NCBI GenBank assembly: GCA_948567375.1
Contig: OX419758.1
Coordinates: 55,743,001-55,807,000 of the forward strand
Reading direction: 5' to 3'
Length of the DNA: 64,000 bases
Source: Lunularia cruciata
Taxonomy: Eukaryota > Streptophyta > Marchantiopsida > Lunulariales > Lunulariaceae
Notes under the pieces: model-generated
Databases searched by the model: none
Told to the model about the DNA's origin: nothing
What the model saw: the letters and a program-made list of their open reading frames with translations, nothing else
Shown here: piece by piece, positions 13,061 to 24,700 of the stretch
How the letters are laid out: every line of letters starts with the position of its first letter
Position numbering within the stretch: position 1 is the stretch's first letter
Translations under genes and position numbers: made by a program

Positions 13061-14356
13061 TATTCTTCCATTGCTAGTTGGTGATATCCTCATTACTATG
13101 GAATGTTCAAAATTCTTATAGGGCTATTGTGAATTGTGGAGATGATAAAGTGGCTCCCATGTGGTACCACAAAGGAAATACCCTTTCCAAAAGACCTTAT
13201 ATTCAATATACAACCAACTTTATAGTCCCCATGATTTATGACAAGGAAGAGGAGGTTTAGACATGAGTGGAAAAAGGAAATTGGGTTAGAAACAAAGGGT
13301 TTTAACTTTGAAACACCAACAAAAAGATGGATCTACATATGACTAAGGAGAGTAGGTTGGTAGGCAATGGGAGAAATGATTTCAGTAATCTCAAGTAGAC
13401 CTAAGAAATTAGGAGCAAGTTTATGTATTTGGGTATCAAGTGGTTGAGAAGGTTACTTGAAAAAAAATGACCTTGTCACCTAATTGAAAGAAGAGATGTC
13501 CATGATGTTTATAAGCATATTTCTTTTGATGATTTTCAGCAAGGAGAAGACTAGGCTTAGCTTGATGGATAGATTAAGATAACATGGACAAGAAGGTGGA
13601 AGTATGTGGAGGAGCAAGAAGAGAATATAGAATAAGTGGACCTTGCCTATAATTAAGGAAGAAAGGAAGAAAGTTAATACTTGCTTGCTTGGAATTATTG
13701 TAGGTTAACTTAGTAATTACAATACAAGTATCCTAAGAAGTGTGGTGAACATTGAAAAATGCCCATAAAATCTCCTTCAAAGTGCAATTTCCCATTCTAT
13801 TTGTCTATCAATTGGAGGATGATAAGTTGTAGACAATGGAAGCTTGGTACCAAGGAGTTAAAAAAGTACTTGCTACCCAAAATTTTCTACTAAAGCAAGG
13901 ACCTTGATCAGGATAAGAACCCTTGGCATCTTATGGTGCTTAAAGAGATGGTGTCAAAGTAGATCTATGCAAATGCTTGAGCATCAACTACATCCATGGT
14001 AAGAGCCAAACAATTTTGCTTGTTGAGCTTATCAACAAACACTTTGATGGTTGTATGGCCATAGTTCATCTTTGGTAAGGCTATGATGAGGTCAAAGTTT
14101 TCATGTTCCCAATGGAAAGATGCTATTGGTGGTGGTTGAAAGGGTAAACTTGGCTTATTTTTATTGTCTTTGTTGCATTGGCAACTCTCACAAGATTAGA
14201 TAAACTCTCAAACCTCTCATGCCATGTTGGGTCATTGCAACTTATGTTGTAGGTAACCCAAGGTCATTTCATCACCTATGTGACAAGTGATTGGTAAGTA
14301 ATGGACCTCTTGAAGTCACACAAGTTATAGATGACCTCTGGTTAGAACATAGATCG

Positions 14357-14928
14357 TGTAAAAAACCAAGATTGAGGAGAGAAATAGGAGAATGGAAGAT
14401 CACATTGGGATACTTGAAGGTGGGTAAAATCCAAATGCACATTGGTAGAAGTGAAGCAGGCCATAGGCCTTCTACTTTAAAAAATTGATAATTTGAATAT
14501 CCTCAAGCTCTATGATCTGGGGTAAGGATTTAAGGAATGCTCCTTGTTCATCCCAAATGAATCCAACCTATCATAGCTTCTCTCTAATTTTTGGCCTAGC
14601 GTAAGCTTTGGTTCTAGTATTTATAGGGAGTTTACAAGGCTCTTTAGAAGCAACTCAAGAAGCTTCCTTGAGCCACTTTCTTGGAGTGAAAGCCAAGTTA
14701 ACCGAGAAGCTTCCTTCTAGAAGTCACCTACTTGGCTTGAAAGCTAAGCTAGTTAGAAGCTTCTAAAAGCTTCATTCTAGAAGCTACTTACTTGAGGTGC
14801 AAGCTGAGTTAGCTGGGAAGCTTCCCAAGAAGCTTCCTTGATACTTCTAGAATAATCTAGAATAATTTGGCCTATTCACTACTTTGTTAGCCCTAACTAA
14901 CTTCGTTGCTAAACTCCATATTATTACA
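14357..14928 (-). repeat. family-A LTR with internal insertion (3' LTR of E4)
   Basis: TGTAAAAAACC to TTATTACA. It is about 160 bp longer than its partner at 18322-18733 because of unrelated sequence at roughly 14440-14600. GAAGCTTC and TTCTAGAA runs lie at 14640-14860. Confidence 0.85.
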
Positions 14929-17691
14929 TATTCCCCCACCGCTAGTTGGTGATGTCCTCATCACCATTGAAACTTCAAATTCTTGGATGGCTATTTGTGC
15001 AAATTTGGAGATGAGAAAGAGGTTCCCAAGTGGCATCATGAAGAGGATATCCTTTTCAAATGACCTTCTACTTTGTATGTTGTCAGCAGCCTTGTTGAAT
15101 GTAGCAACATGCAAAGATACAATCAGGTTCATAGTCCTCATGATCATTGATAGAGATGGGAGAAAGAAGAGGTAGGACACAAGAAGAAAAAGAAAAAGAA
15201 TAATAGACAAAGTGTTTCAACTTGGAAATATGAAAGACAAGGTGGACGTGCATATGATAAGGCAAGGCAAATAGATAAGCAACAAGAGAAATTATTTGTG
15301 TGACCTCAAAGAGTCCTATCCAATTAGGAGCAAGTTTATGGACTTGGGTATCAAGTGGGAGGGGAAGGTCATTAGACTGGAGCACAACTTTATCACCAAC
15401 TTGAAAGGTGAAATCATTATGATGGTGCTTGACATATTATTTAAGACAATTTTGGGCAACAAGGAGGTTAGATTTGGCTTGTTGGAAAGATTAGGATATG
15501 GTGGTCAAGAAGGTTGAAGTAGGAGGGACATGCAATGGAGGAGGAGCAAGAAGGGAATTTGGAACAAGTGGATCTTGACTAAAATCAAGGAAGAAAGGAG
15601 AGAATCCAGTGCTTGCCTATTTGGAATTATTGTATACAAACTCTGCAAATGCAAGACATTCATCCCAATTGGTATGGTGAACATTGATGAAAGCACAAAG
15701 CATAACCTCCAAGGTGCAATTTGTGTGTTCAATTTGTCCATCAATTTGAGGATGATAGGGTGTGAACAAAGTAAGCTTGATGCCAAGTGTATGGAAGAGT
15801 GTTTGCCAAAACTTTCCAATGAAGTAAGGATCATGGTGAGAGATGAGTACATGTGACATTCCATGATGATTGAATACATTGTCAAAGTAGATTTGCGCCA
15901 AGCTTGGAGCATCCACAGTATCAACGGTTGGTGCCAAATAGATTTTCTTATTAAGCTTATCCACAAACACCACAATGGCTATGTGACCTTGCTTTGTCTT
16001 GGGTGAGGATATGATGAGATCTAAGCTCACGTGTTCCCAATGAGTAGATGGAATGGGGAGTGGTTGAAGGAGTCCATTTGCTTTTGGGTTATTAGCCTTG
16101 TTGCATTGGCAGCTATCACATGATCATAAAAACTCTTGAATATCTTGTGCCATGTTGAGCCACCACTATTTGCATTGGAGGGTACCCAAGGTTTTGTCCA
16201 TACCCATGTGAACAACAATTGGTAAGTCATGAGCTTCCTAAAGGCACACAAGTCAAAGATCATCAAGGTGATCTCTGACTTGTGCACCTTGAACATAGAT
16301 CTTGTCTTCATGGAGGAGGTATGGTACTCATTGTCGTGTGATGCAAGGTGACCTTGTACCATCTGAAAGAAAGGATATTGTTGTAGAGTTGTATGAAACT
16401 CAATTTGGACTTTGTAGTCAACAAATATTGTCATAATTGCCATTATGATTAGAGGTAGAGACTCCAAATCAAGTCATCATGATAGAGCATCAGGGATGAC
16501 ATGGAACTAACCGGGCTTTTACTCAAGTTTGATGTCAAAAAATTGTAGTTGTTCTTCTCGTTGATAATATTGACTCTTCATGTGCTCCAAATGTTATGTT
16601 TGAAATAAGGGCTTGTGATCAATTTGCATAACCACTAGTTTCTCCAAGAGATGATGCCTCCATACCTTGGTGGCATATACCATTGTTTTGTTAAAACACG
16701 GTTCAAATTGCAAAGTTAAAAGCATCAACATCAACCACACATGGTAGTTGAGGATCATATGGTTGAAGAATTGATCTTAAAGATACCATATATTTCAGCT
16801 TTTAGAACGATTCTTTGTGCTTGTTGGTCCTTTGAAAGCTTGAGTTCTTCTCCATGAGATTAGTCAATGGTGCAACAATATGAGCATAGTAGTGGATGAA
16901 TTGTTGGTAAAAACTAGCCAATCCACTAAATGCACATACTTTAGTAGCATCCTTTGGAGTAGGCCAATTAGTGATAATCTTGATTTTCTCCTCTTTCATT
17001 GTGATCCCCTATGATGAGATTTTGTGACCCAAGAAGGTAACTTCCCTCTACCAAAAAGCACACTTCAACTTCTTGCAATAAAACTTTCACTCTTGTAGTC
17101 ATCTTAGGAGTTCTTGCACATGAATCATATATTTTGCCTTTGTCTTGCTATAGATTAAGATATCATCCAAGAACACCACCATGTACCAATCCAACAAAGT
17201 ATCCAGCACCCAATGCATCTGATCCATGAAGTTTACTAGAGCATAAGTGAGCCCAAAAGGCATAACTCTCCACTCAAAATATCCATACCTTGTATAGAGG
17301 TAGTCTTTTGCACATCCTTACTATCAATAGGGATTTGCCAATTGCCACTGCAAAGATCCAACTTGGAGAAGTTCTCCATCCTTCTTTAGAACAAATAGTA
17401 CCTGTGCTTTCCAAGGAGATGTACTATGTCATATGAAATTCCTTTCCAACAACTCCATGAGTGTTGTTAGCAACTCCTCCAATTCCTTTAGTGAGGGCCG
17501 ATAGATTGGTCTACTCATTGGAGTACTCCTTGGAAATAACTTAATCTTGAAGGGCATACCATGATCAAAGGGTAATCCCTTTGGTAGATCATCCAAAAAC
17601 TCTTGAACTATTTGATCAACCATTGCTTGATGAAACTCTTGACTCTCCTCAGATTCTCCTTGTGCAATTGGCTTGATCCACAATGTAAAAA

Positions 17692-17931
17692 CATATCTTC
17701 TTCCAAAGCTTGCTCTATAGCTACTTCATTGACAAACTTCCCATCTAGGGGCTTATCTTCCTTCAATGTTTGCTCTATGGTTGCTTTCCTAACAAACTTC
17801 TCATCTTGGGACTTCACTTCTTTCAAAGCTTACTTGATGACTACTTTCCTTATAAACTTCCCATCTAGGGACTTTTCTTCCTTCAAAGCTTGCTCTATGG
17901 CTTCTATCCTCCATGGCTACTTCCTGTCTTG
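17692..17931 (-). repeat. 60-bp coding repeat, four copies (protease-RT linker of E4)
   Basis: Four 60-base units (17692-17751, 17752-17811, 17812-17871, 17872-17931). Read on the minus strand each encodes a 20-residue charged unit with the pattern D-x-K-F-V followed by E-Q-A-L-x-x-D. The plus-strand element has three such units at 26259-26438. Confidence 0.9.
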
Positions 17932-18310
17932 GGATTGGCCATACTTAGGTGTCTTATTTAAAGGTGCCACACAACCTAATCAAAAATTCTTACCTTGGTA
18001 TTGTACTTGAATTTGTTATTGGGTCCAATAAACTTGAACCTTATGATGTTCAAGCCAAGGTAGTCCAGAATGACATCTCAGTGTAGAGATGGCACTACAA
18101 ACCTCATACACTCCAAAATACTCCTTCCCAATCTTGAAGGTAACAAGATACAAAGTATGGAGTTCGAAACCCTTTCTACCATTTGCCATCATCAATTAAC
18201 TTCCAATTATTAGCTTGATAGGAATACTCAAGTTTGATAGGAATACTCAATTCCAATGGTTTAGTGAAAATAAACTTGGTAGTCCATAATTCTATCCATC
18301 TCATTCCTCC

Positions 18311-18321
18311 TCCAATACCAA
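18311..18321 (-). other. primer-binding site of E4
   Basis: Immediately outside the 5' LTR; the minus strand reads TTGGTATTGG, a decayed TGGTATCAGAGC-type site complementary to the 3' end of initiator tRNA-Met. Confidence 0.65.
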
Positions 18322-18733
18322 TATATAAGACCAAGACCAAGGAGAGAAATAGGAGAATGGAAGATCATATTGGGACACTTCAATGTGGGTAAACTTTGAA
18401 TGCCTAGCATGAGCTTCAATTCTGGTATTTATTGAGAGCATACAAGGCTTTAAAAAACCTTCTCAAAAAGTTTCCTTGAGCCATTTTCCTGGAGTGCAAG
18501 CCAAGTTAACCAAGAAGCTTCTCAAGAAGCTTCCTTCTAGAAGCCGCAACTTGGCTTGTAAGCTAAGCTAGTTGGAAGCTTCTAGAAGCTACTTACTTAG
18601 ACTACAAGCTAAGTTGGCCAAGAAGCTTCCCAAAAAGCTTTCTAGATAGTTCTAGAATATTTTAGGCTTATTTGGCTTATTCATTATTTTGTTAGCCCTA
18701 ACTTACTTTGTTGCTAAACTCCATATTGCTACA
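18322..18733 (-). repeat. family-A LTR (5' LTR of E4)
   Basis: TATATAAGACC to ATTGCTACA. Contains three perfect alternating pentamers GAA-TTC-GAA at 18575-18587 and further GAAGCTTC motifs. Confidence 0.85.
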
Positions 18734-19900
18734 TATCTAGTTCTCACAAAATGAAAGGTATTCTTTGAAGGAGAAAGTATTGTATTCCTTATCATGTGCT
18801 ACAAGATGATATTGTACCAATTGAAAGAAGTGGTCTTGTTGGAAAGTGGTTCTAAAATTGATTTGGACATTGTCATAATTGTTGTTGTTATGAGTGATTC
18901 AAGAATAGCTTTCAAATCAAGTTATTATGATAAAGCATTGGGGATGACATGGAACTTGTCAAGTTTATACTCAAGCTCGATAGTAATCAATTATAGTTGT
19001 TCTCCTTATCAATAATATCAACTCTTCATGTGCTCCAAATGCAAGGTCTACAACAAAGGTTTGTAATTGGTATGCATGATATTTTTTTTCACGTACCTTG
19101 TGCCATATACCATTGCTTGTTATTATTGATCATGAATAGTGAAATTCCTTTTTATGGTAGAGTTATTTCTTTTTGGTAAGACATAAAGGCAATGGGAAAT
19201 AATCCATCTAGAAATTCTTGCTACAACATAACGACAATGGCAAAGTTAGAAGCATCAAAATCAACCATACAAGATAGTTGAGGATCATATGGTTGGAGGA
19301 TAGGTCATGAAGACACCATTTGTTTAGTTTCTTGAATTCTTCTTTGAGCTTGGTGGTCCATTGAAAGCTTGATGTCTTCACCAAGAGATTAGTCAATAGT
19401 GCACCCACATGAACATAATAATGGATGAACCGTCACTAAAAACTTGCCAATCCATAAAATATCCACACTTCCATAGAATCTTTAGGAATAGGCCAGTCAA
19501 TAATGGCTTTAATTTTCTACTCTTCCAATTTGATCCAATCACAATGATTTTCTCCAATGAGACCGTCATCCAAGAAGGTAAATTCCTTTTGCCAAAAGAT
19601 CCATTTTAATTCCTTGTAGTAAAACTTCCATTGGTATAATTGTCATGACTTCTTGTGTTATACCTTTGTCCTATTTTAGATTAAAATATTATCCAAGAAC
19701 AACACCACATAATAATTCTAATAGCCGTCCAACACTAAATGCATTTCATTTACAAAAACTATTGGAGCATTAGTGAACGGAAAAGGTAAAACTCCCCACT
19801 CAAAATGACCTTACCTTGCATGAAAAATTGATAGTCCTTTGCACATCCTTCTTATCAATGGACTTCCAATAGTCATGTTGAAGATCCAACTTGGAGAAGC

Positions 19901-20577
19901 ATTAGGGGGTTTCAGAAATAGGTTTGACAGTTGTCTACGAGATAAATAACAAACTTTGTAATAATTTGTAGTGAACTCTGCAATGATACAAGATTGTAAT
20001 AATTGAACGCTCTATAACTTCAGTTAAGTGATATATTTTGCAAATTGCATTCATTTATAAAATCAAATCATATGTAGCGGATGTTTTGGAATGCCGTAAC
20101 TAAATAAATGATTGTCAAAAAGAGTGACGTGTTTCCTCAAGAGGGTGGTCACATGGTCATCTAGTCACGTATTGATGATCTGGTTTCTATATTCAAGATC
20201 CAAAATGCCCCAACCCCCAATAGTTCAAATTTGTAAACTAAAATTCACCACCCTCTAGAGCAAATGTGCAAGTTGTCAGGCAACTAACGGTGGTTTTGTA
20301 GTTTTGCATTGGTGTGAGAAATGATCAACGCCGCCGTGCAGCAACCAAGAAATTGGTTAGAGGGCAAAGATTCTCATGCTAAGAGTGCAACAAAATTTTT
20401 GCAATGGGAGATCAAGTACCTTGTTTTAGTGTAGAAGACTCACTTATTGACGCTGATCCAAGACCTACAGAGTCATCTTTGGATTTGCAACCTCAACAAC
20501 CATTAGGGAAATTTGGAGACTTGTTGAGGATGGCTTCTTTTGTGCGCAAAAAAACCAAGGAGGATGAATGATTTTGC
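19901..20577. other. spacer before a decayed gene
   Basis: Family-A similarity stops near 19900. The part to about 20300 matches nothing else here. From about 20340 the composition becomes more gene-like and may hold decayed upstream exons of the MYB/SANT-like pseudogene, but no single frame stays open. Confidence 0.4.
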
Positions 20578-21261
20578 ATGGCAACACACCATTCTAGCCA
20601 AATATTGGATTATTTGGAGGACCCCAAGCATTTTGCACAAATTCATGGTGGTAATTGCAAAAAGCCTATTCAGAAATCTACCACATTTAGTTTCATGGAA
20701 ACCTTTTTGATTAAGGAGGGTCAAGGATTTCCTACTTATATGATATGTGACAGACTTTACAAGAAATGGTTGCAGTACATGAAATAATACAAAGAAACTT
20801 GGGAGCTTAAGAACAAGGCTACGAGAGAAGGTCTCATCGAGAAGGAATATGGCAAAGGGTGGAGAACTATAGAAGATAAATTGAATGGGATGTGCCCGCA
20901 TTGTGCAACAATGGAAGCCATGTTTGGGACCAGAACAAACATAAGTCCACCGGCAATGGTAAGTTTAGGACATTGTAATCCTAATTTGAGCAAGGTTTGT
21001 GAGGCTGGCAAGGAGGAGGTCCATGAAGGTGCACATGAGTGCTCCCAATTCTCATCAATTCCATAGGTGGTGCTTCCTATCTCGGGCCCTGAGTTGGTTG
21101 CAAACACCCAATGGGTGGAAAGTTTACCAAGTGGCATGGAGAATGGAATCCTATCATCTGAGGATGAGTCTCCATTTGTTCCACCGATCAAGGACTCGCC
21201 TTGCATTACACCACTACCTTTAAATTCTACCAGTCTAGATATTAACTTGTTAACATGTTAA
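20578..21261 (+). pseudogene. MYB/SANT-like (trihelix-type) protein, decayed
   Basis: One frame runs from 20578 to 21261 with only two stops, TAA at 20785 and TAG at 21064. The second may lie in an intron: GTAAGT at 20959 and CCATAG ending at 21066 would excise 108 bases in phase. The middle carries T-I-E-D-K-L, then C-P-H-C, M-E-A-M-F-G and N-I-S-P, a signature I know from plant, oomycete and fungal proteins with a MYB/SANT-like head, often transposon-associated. A relative sharing P-K-H-F-A-Q-I-H-G-G-N is at 48111-48780 on the other strand. It may be a host gene family or a transposon accessory gene; I cannot tell which. Confidence 0.55.
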
Positions 21262-21313
21262 CTAACTATGTTGCATAACTATGTTAACATGTTAACTAAC
21301 TAAGTTAACATGT
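21242..21313. repeat. GTTAACATG short repeats
   Basis: Imperfect repetition of the palindromic GTTAAC and of ATGTTAACTAACTA, three or four times. Low complexity; no function visible. Confidence 0.7.
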
Positions 21314-21599
21314 AGATGCAACATATCCACCATCTCCAATAATTTCATTGGGTAATTGGTCAAGGTCATCCATCTTATAGTGGACATTTCAAATTCTAAT
21401 TTGGTGCAATCTCTAATTAGGTGACAACCATCATTTTTATCATAACCACTCTTGGTTTACCACACCAAGTGTTCTCTATTAGATGGCATTAATCTTCCTT
21501 GTTGTTAGCTCACCCTCCTTTGCTTGGTGTGGTTGTAGATGGTATATGAGAGCATTTACCCATATGCTTGGCTTCTTCTAGATTATTGGATTCACATAT
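21314..21599. other. junction spacer
   Basis: Lies between the decayed MYB/SANT-like gene and the gag part of the next retroelement. No feature recognised. Confidence 0.4.
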
Positions 21600-22490
21600 G
21601 CTTATTTCTAAGTTGGTGCATAATTCAAGCCTCTCACAAATATATCTAAAGCTTCACCTTCTTGTATTTCCAAAATAAACATCATGGTATTTTATAATTG
21701 AAAAATGCAACTTCTCATTGAACCAATCTGCCCCAATTACACAAATCAATCTTGTGCAACCTATGCAACATTCACGGATTGAGATCACCCAATGATTGCT
21801 CTCTTGCAGTCTTCTCATGTCAAAATTGTAGCAAAAAATTGCCATTGAGTTTCCTCTACTTGGAATTGCAAACAAAGTTTGGTTTCTCTATCTAGTAAGC
21901 TTGAAATAAGGAGAATTAATCTTTCATCATCTAGGAGATTTTTGACTTCAAAATAATATTCACAATCAAAGATTAAGTTCTCTACCACATATAATAGATT
22001 CTTGCTTTCAAAGAACTTTTTTTTGGGAATTGAACATGATATTGTTTTCTTCTCAAAATGCTTCTCTTTCCAATTGCTTGTGTCATTGCCTATTAATATC
22101 TCTTTCTTCCAACAATCAACTAATATGCTTGATTTGTTGCTACATAACAATGATAACTTTGTGCATTGTTTGCATGACTATTACTCTATCAACTTTCTAT
22201 TTGTAATTATCAAGTTTATATAGAAATGTAAGAGGTTCATCACTCTCCATAAGTTACAATCAAATGATCAATAGTTCACTACACAAGATGACCAAAATTT
22301 AAAATCTTGGCAAAAGCAAAAAGTGATAAACTATTGGATTGTTGCACTATTAAACTATTGCACCATTTCCGATAGTTTATCAAAATGGTGCTTTGGTAGC
22401 ACATGGATAAAGAAATCCAAATGGTTTGTGGGAGATTAATTTGATGGTCCATAGATGGGATAGATTCTATTCATCCATCCCATTCTTGCT

Positions 22491-22500
22491 TTGATACCAA
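22491..22500 (-). other. primer-binding site of E6
   Basis: Minus strand reads TTGGTATCAAAGC next to the LTR end, the best preserved PBS in the window. It matches the 3' end of initiator tRNA-Met with one difference from TGGTATCAGAGC. Confidence 0.8.
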
Positions 22501-22660
22501 TGTCAAAGACCAAGGAGAGAAATAGTATAATGGAAGATTGGAATGGAAAGTCATATTGGGAACAATCAAGTGTGGGAATTTTTGGATACCCAATATGAGC
22601 TTGCACTTGAGTATTTATAACAAATAAATACAAGGCTATTGAGAAGCTTCCTTCTCAAAG
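22501..22660 (-). repeat. family-A LTR, first part (E6 5' LTR)
   Basis: TGTCAAAGACC start, TATTTATAACAAATAAATAC region, ends in CTTCTCAAAG where family-B sequence begins. Its continuation is 40963-41276. Confidence 0.8.
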
Positions 22661-22663
22661 TAA

Positions 22664-23307
22664 TGTTGTGTGTATATACATTGTTATAGCATACATCATT
22701 GTCAACATCATACATTATAAAAGCAAAACATATAGAAATGCAAATATAAAATCTAAAGTATAATGATGGTTTGCTCTTCCACTTGAATCACACTCAAATC
22801 AAATCTTAACCTGACCCACCACTCAACAATCTACCAAAAATTAGACATTGAATTTAGTCAAGCGATTCCCACTCTAGCTTAAAGACTTTGGGTGATGCTC
22901 ACTAGCCTTTATCCACAATAGCCAAGAACTAAATGATTAACATCAAAGAAGTGATCTTTGGAGCTATAATTCAAAGGTATATCCCTCTACTTGACCTGGA
23001 TCTCCAACCCTAACAATGCTATTGATGGCACATTTGAGGGTGCAATTGATGCAAGTGATAGTGGATCCCATGGTGTAATTATATCCCTAATACAACATCT
23101 AGCCACCGTTAAGAAGTATTTTAGAAACTACAAATATAAATTTGACCATCATTGAGTTCCTCAGTCTTAGTCAAAATGATTGACACTCCAAGCCATGTGT
23201 TGCACTCACAAAAAATTGTCAATGATATACTAGAGGAAGGTGAGGATACTATCATTCCAATTTTTGAGAAAACTAGTTTTGGTGCTACAAATGTTGGTAC
23301 AACTATC
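22664..23307 (-). repeat. family-B LTR-like repeat
   Basis: Shares long stretches with 40187-40618 and 40619-40962 (the ACATCAAAGAAGTGA and GATGCAAGTGATAGTGG blocks). The opening TATATACATTG...CATACATTAT is repeated at 23308-23420, which suggests two LTRs side by side or a partial tandem copy. Confidence 0.65.
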
Positions 23308-24085
23308 ATGCATATATACATTGCTATATAACATACATTATGATCAATCTCATACACTATGAAAGTATAACTCATGCAAAATGCATACATAAACTCTAAA
23401 GTACCATAATAACTTCCTTGTTGGTAATTATGTCTCTTTAACTCCAAATAACCATCTACTCTAAGTATGTGATATGCCTTATGGTGTGCAAAGATCAAAA
23501 GAGCAAGTGTTACTGAGCCCCATCATTAATTGCTTGTTTGCAATCTAAATCACATAAAGATTGAACTAGCTATAGGTCAAGTACATCAAGAACATAGCCA
23601 ATATCCTTGAGGAACCACCATGAGAGGAGTCAAACATGCCATAATTCCATCTTCTTGAGTGATTATCATACACCAACAAAGGAGCAACTCCACCAAAGTA
23701 ACCACATAACATACACCACAAGCACACATATACAACTATATAGCTTGGGTCCATAGTACCATTAATGTTTGGGAGGTGACATGGTGCATAATTGTGCACA
23801 TGATCTTTTCAAACAACACCGTCACATCCTTCTAACATGAGAACTCTAGAGGTCAAAAACTAATGCACTCTCAAGATAGTGCAGCCTGTGGTCACATCTA
23901 GTGTTCTTGGTGCAATTTGTTATAAATCTACATAATCACCTAAATGAAATTGGCAAATCTAACCTCTATAACCTTCTCCTTGAATAGTAGTATAATATAA
24001 GGTCTCCCTATGTTGAGCCATTGCAAAGTTCTCAAAGGCAATCTGTATCACTCTCCAAAAGATCTACCTCTTTAGAACATGCACT

Positions 24086-24275
24086 CATATGTTTGGATCA
24101 CCTAGGTCCAAAACTACAATAGCATCATGACAAATGGATCTTGTCTATAGAGTAGAAAGAAAAGAGACAAGGATGCTTGATGGTTGAACTAATAGCCCAT
24201 GCTTTGAATCCTTATAGGAGATCCTAATTCATATGTTTGGATCACCTAGGTCCAAAACTACAATATCATCACGAT
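24086..24275. repeat. tandem duplication within family B, second copy split by E5
   Basis: Unit 1 is 24086-24229. Unit 2 starts at 24230, is cut at 24275 by the plus-strand LTR and resumes at 29885, ending near 29976. The GCTTGATGGTTGAACTA block is shared by both. The two units differ at several bases, so the duplication is older than, or as old as, the insertion. Confidence 0.8.
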
Positions 24276-24345
24276 TGTAACAATATGGAGTTCAACAACA
24301 AAGTTAGTAGGGCTAACAAAATAACAAATAAGACAAATTAGCCTA

Positions 24346-24556
24346 GAATATTCCAGAAGTATCTAGGAAGCTTCTTAGCTAGCTTAGCTTGCACTTAAAG
24401 TAAGTAGATTCTAGAAGGAAGCTTCTAGAAGCTTCTAACTAGCTTAGCTTGCACCTCAAGTAGACAGCTTCTAGAAAGAAATTTCTTCAGAAACTTCTTA
24501 GTTAACTTGGCTTACACTCTAAGAAAACTGCTTGAGGAAACTTCTTTAGAAGCTTC
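24346..24556 (+). promoter_or_regulatory. heat-shock-element-like array in LTR U3
   Basis: Runs of alternating GAA and TTC at two-base spacing, the binding pattern of heat-shock factors (nGAAnnTTCn). Perfect runs: GAA-TTC-GAA at 24346-24358, GAA-TTC 24367-24374, TTC-GAA 24409-24416, GAA-TTC-GAA-TTC at 24418-24435, TTC-GAA 24469-24476, GAA-TTC 24478-24485, GAA-TTC 24490-24497 and 24549-24556. The last lies 22 bases upstream of the TATA-like box. Binding is inferred from sequence only. Confidence 0.6.
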
Positions 24557-24577
24557 TCAAGGGCCTTGTATGCTACC

Positions 24578-24585
24578 TTTAAATA
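24578..24585 (+). promoter_or_regulatory. TATA-like box of the 5' LTR
   Basis: TTTAAATA here, TATAAATA in the 3' LTR at 29774-29781 and in several other copies, so this copy has one changed base. Confidence 0.65.
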
Positions 24586-24687
24586 CCAAGCCAAAGCTCA
24601 TGCTAGGCATTCAAAGTTTTCCCCATTCAAGTGTCATAATGTGAGCTTCTATTCTCTTATTCTCTCCTCGGTCTTGATCTTTTACAT

Positions 24688-24700
24688 TGGTATTAGTGCA
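24688..24700 (+). other. primer-binding site of E5
   Basis: TGGTATTAGTGCA, one base after the LTR end; a decayed initiator tRNA-Met site. Confidence 0.75.

Larger units (their letters stand above)
14357..18733 (-). mobile_element. nested family-A Ty3/gypsy element with both LTRs (E4)
   Basis: A 4.4-kb minus-strand element inserted in E3. 3' LTR 14357-14928, chromodomain about 14950-15180, integrase about 15296-16030 (the 137-codon frame 15617-16030 carries the central domain), zinc-binding part about 16130-16320, RNase H about 16470-16800, RT about 16800-17600 with an F-L-D-D motif near 17165, a 60-bp linker repeat 17692-17931, then a short protease region, PBS and 5' LTR 18322-18733. Nearly all of gag is missing. 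Flanking 5-mers (GATCG left, TATCT right) are what remains of a probable target duplication. Confidence 0.85.
12656..19900 (-). mobile_element. family-A element split by a nested insertion (E3)
   Basis: 3' LTR 12656-13060, then chromodomain, integrase and zinc-binding region to 14356; the same element resumes at about 18739 with RNase H and RT to about 19900. In the uninterrupted copies (7290 and 10490) the sequence that ends at 14355 is directly followed by the sequence that starts at 18739, which proves the split. At about 19680-19700 the second catalytic Asp of the RT motif reads as Asn. The element is 5'-truncated at 19900. Confidence 0.8.
21600..22660 (-). mobile_element. family-A gag remnant and start of its 5' LTR (E6)
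   Basis: Minus-strand gag sequence (about 21600-22480), similar to that at 38900-39680 and 42300-43000, then the PBS and the first 160 bases of the 5' LTR (22501-22660). The LTR breaks off at 22660 and resumes at 40963 after family-B sequence; joined across that gap the two pieces line up with the LTR at 5549-6026 without loss. The rest of the element (pol, 3' LTR) is missing. Confidence 0.75.
24276..24686 (+). repeat. family-A LTR (5' LTR of E5)
   Basis: TGTAACAATATGG to CTTTTACA, 411 bp. About 300 bp of GAA/TTC-rich U3, a TTTAAATACC box at 24578, then about 100 bp to the end. It differs from the 403-bp 3' LTR by many substitutions and small gaps, so the insertion is old. Confidence 0.95.

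Noticed and set aside
15505-15975. 156-codon minus frame overlapping the integrase of E4
   Set aside because: It is a shifted reading of integrase sequence; the integrase-like frame is 15617-16030.
19903-20230. Second MITE starting at GGGGGTTTC near 19904
   Set aside because: I could not find a matching inverted end; the CCCAACCCCC near 20212 does not pair well.
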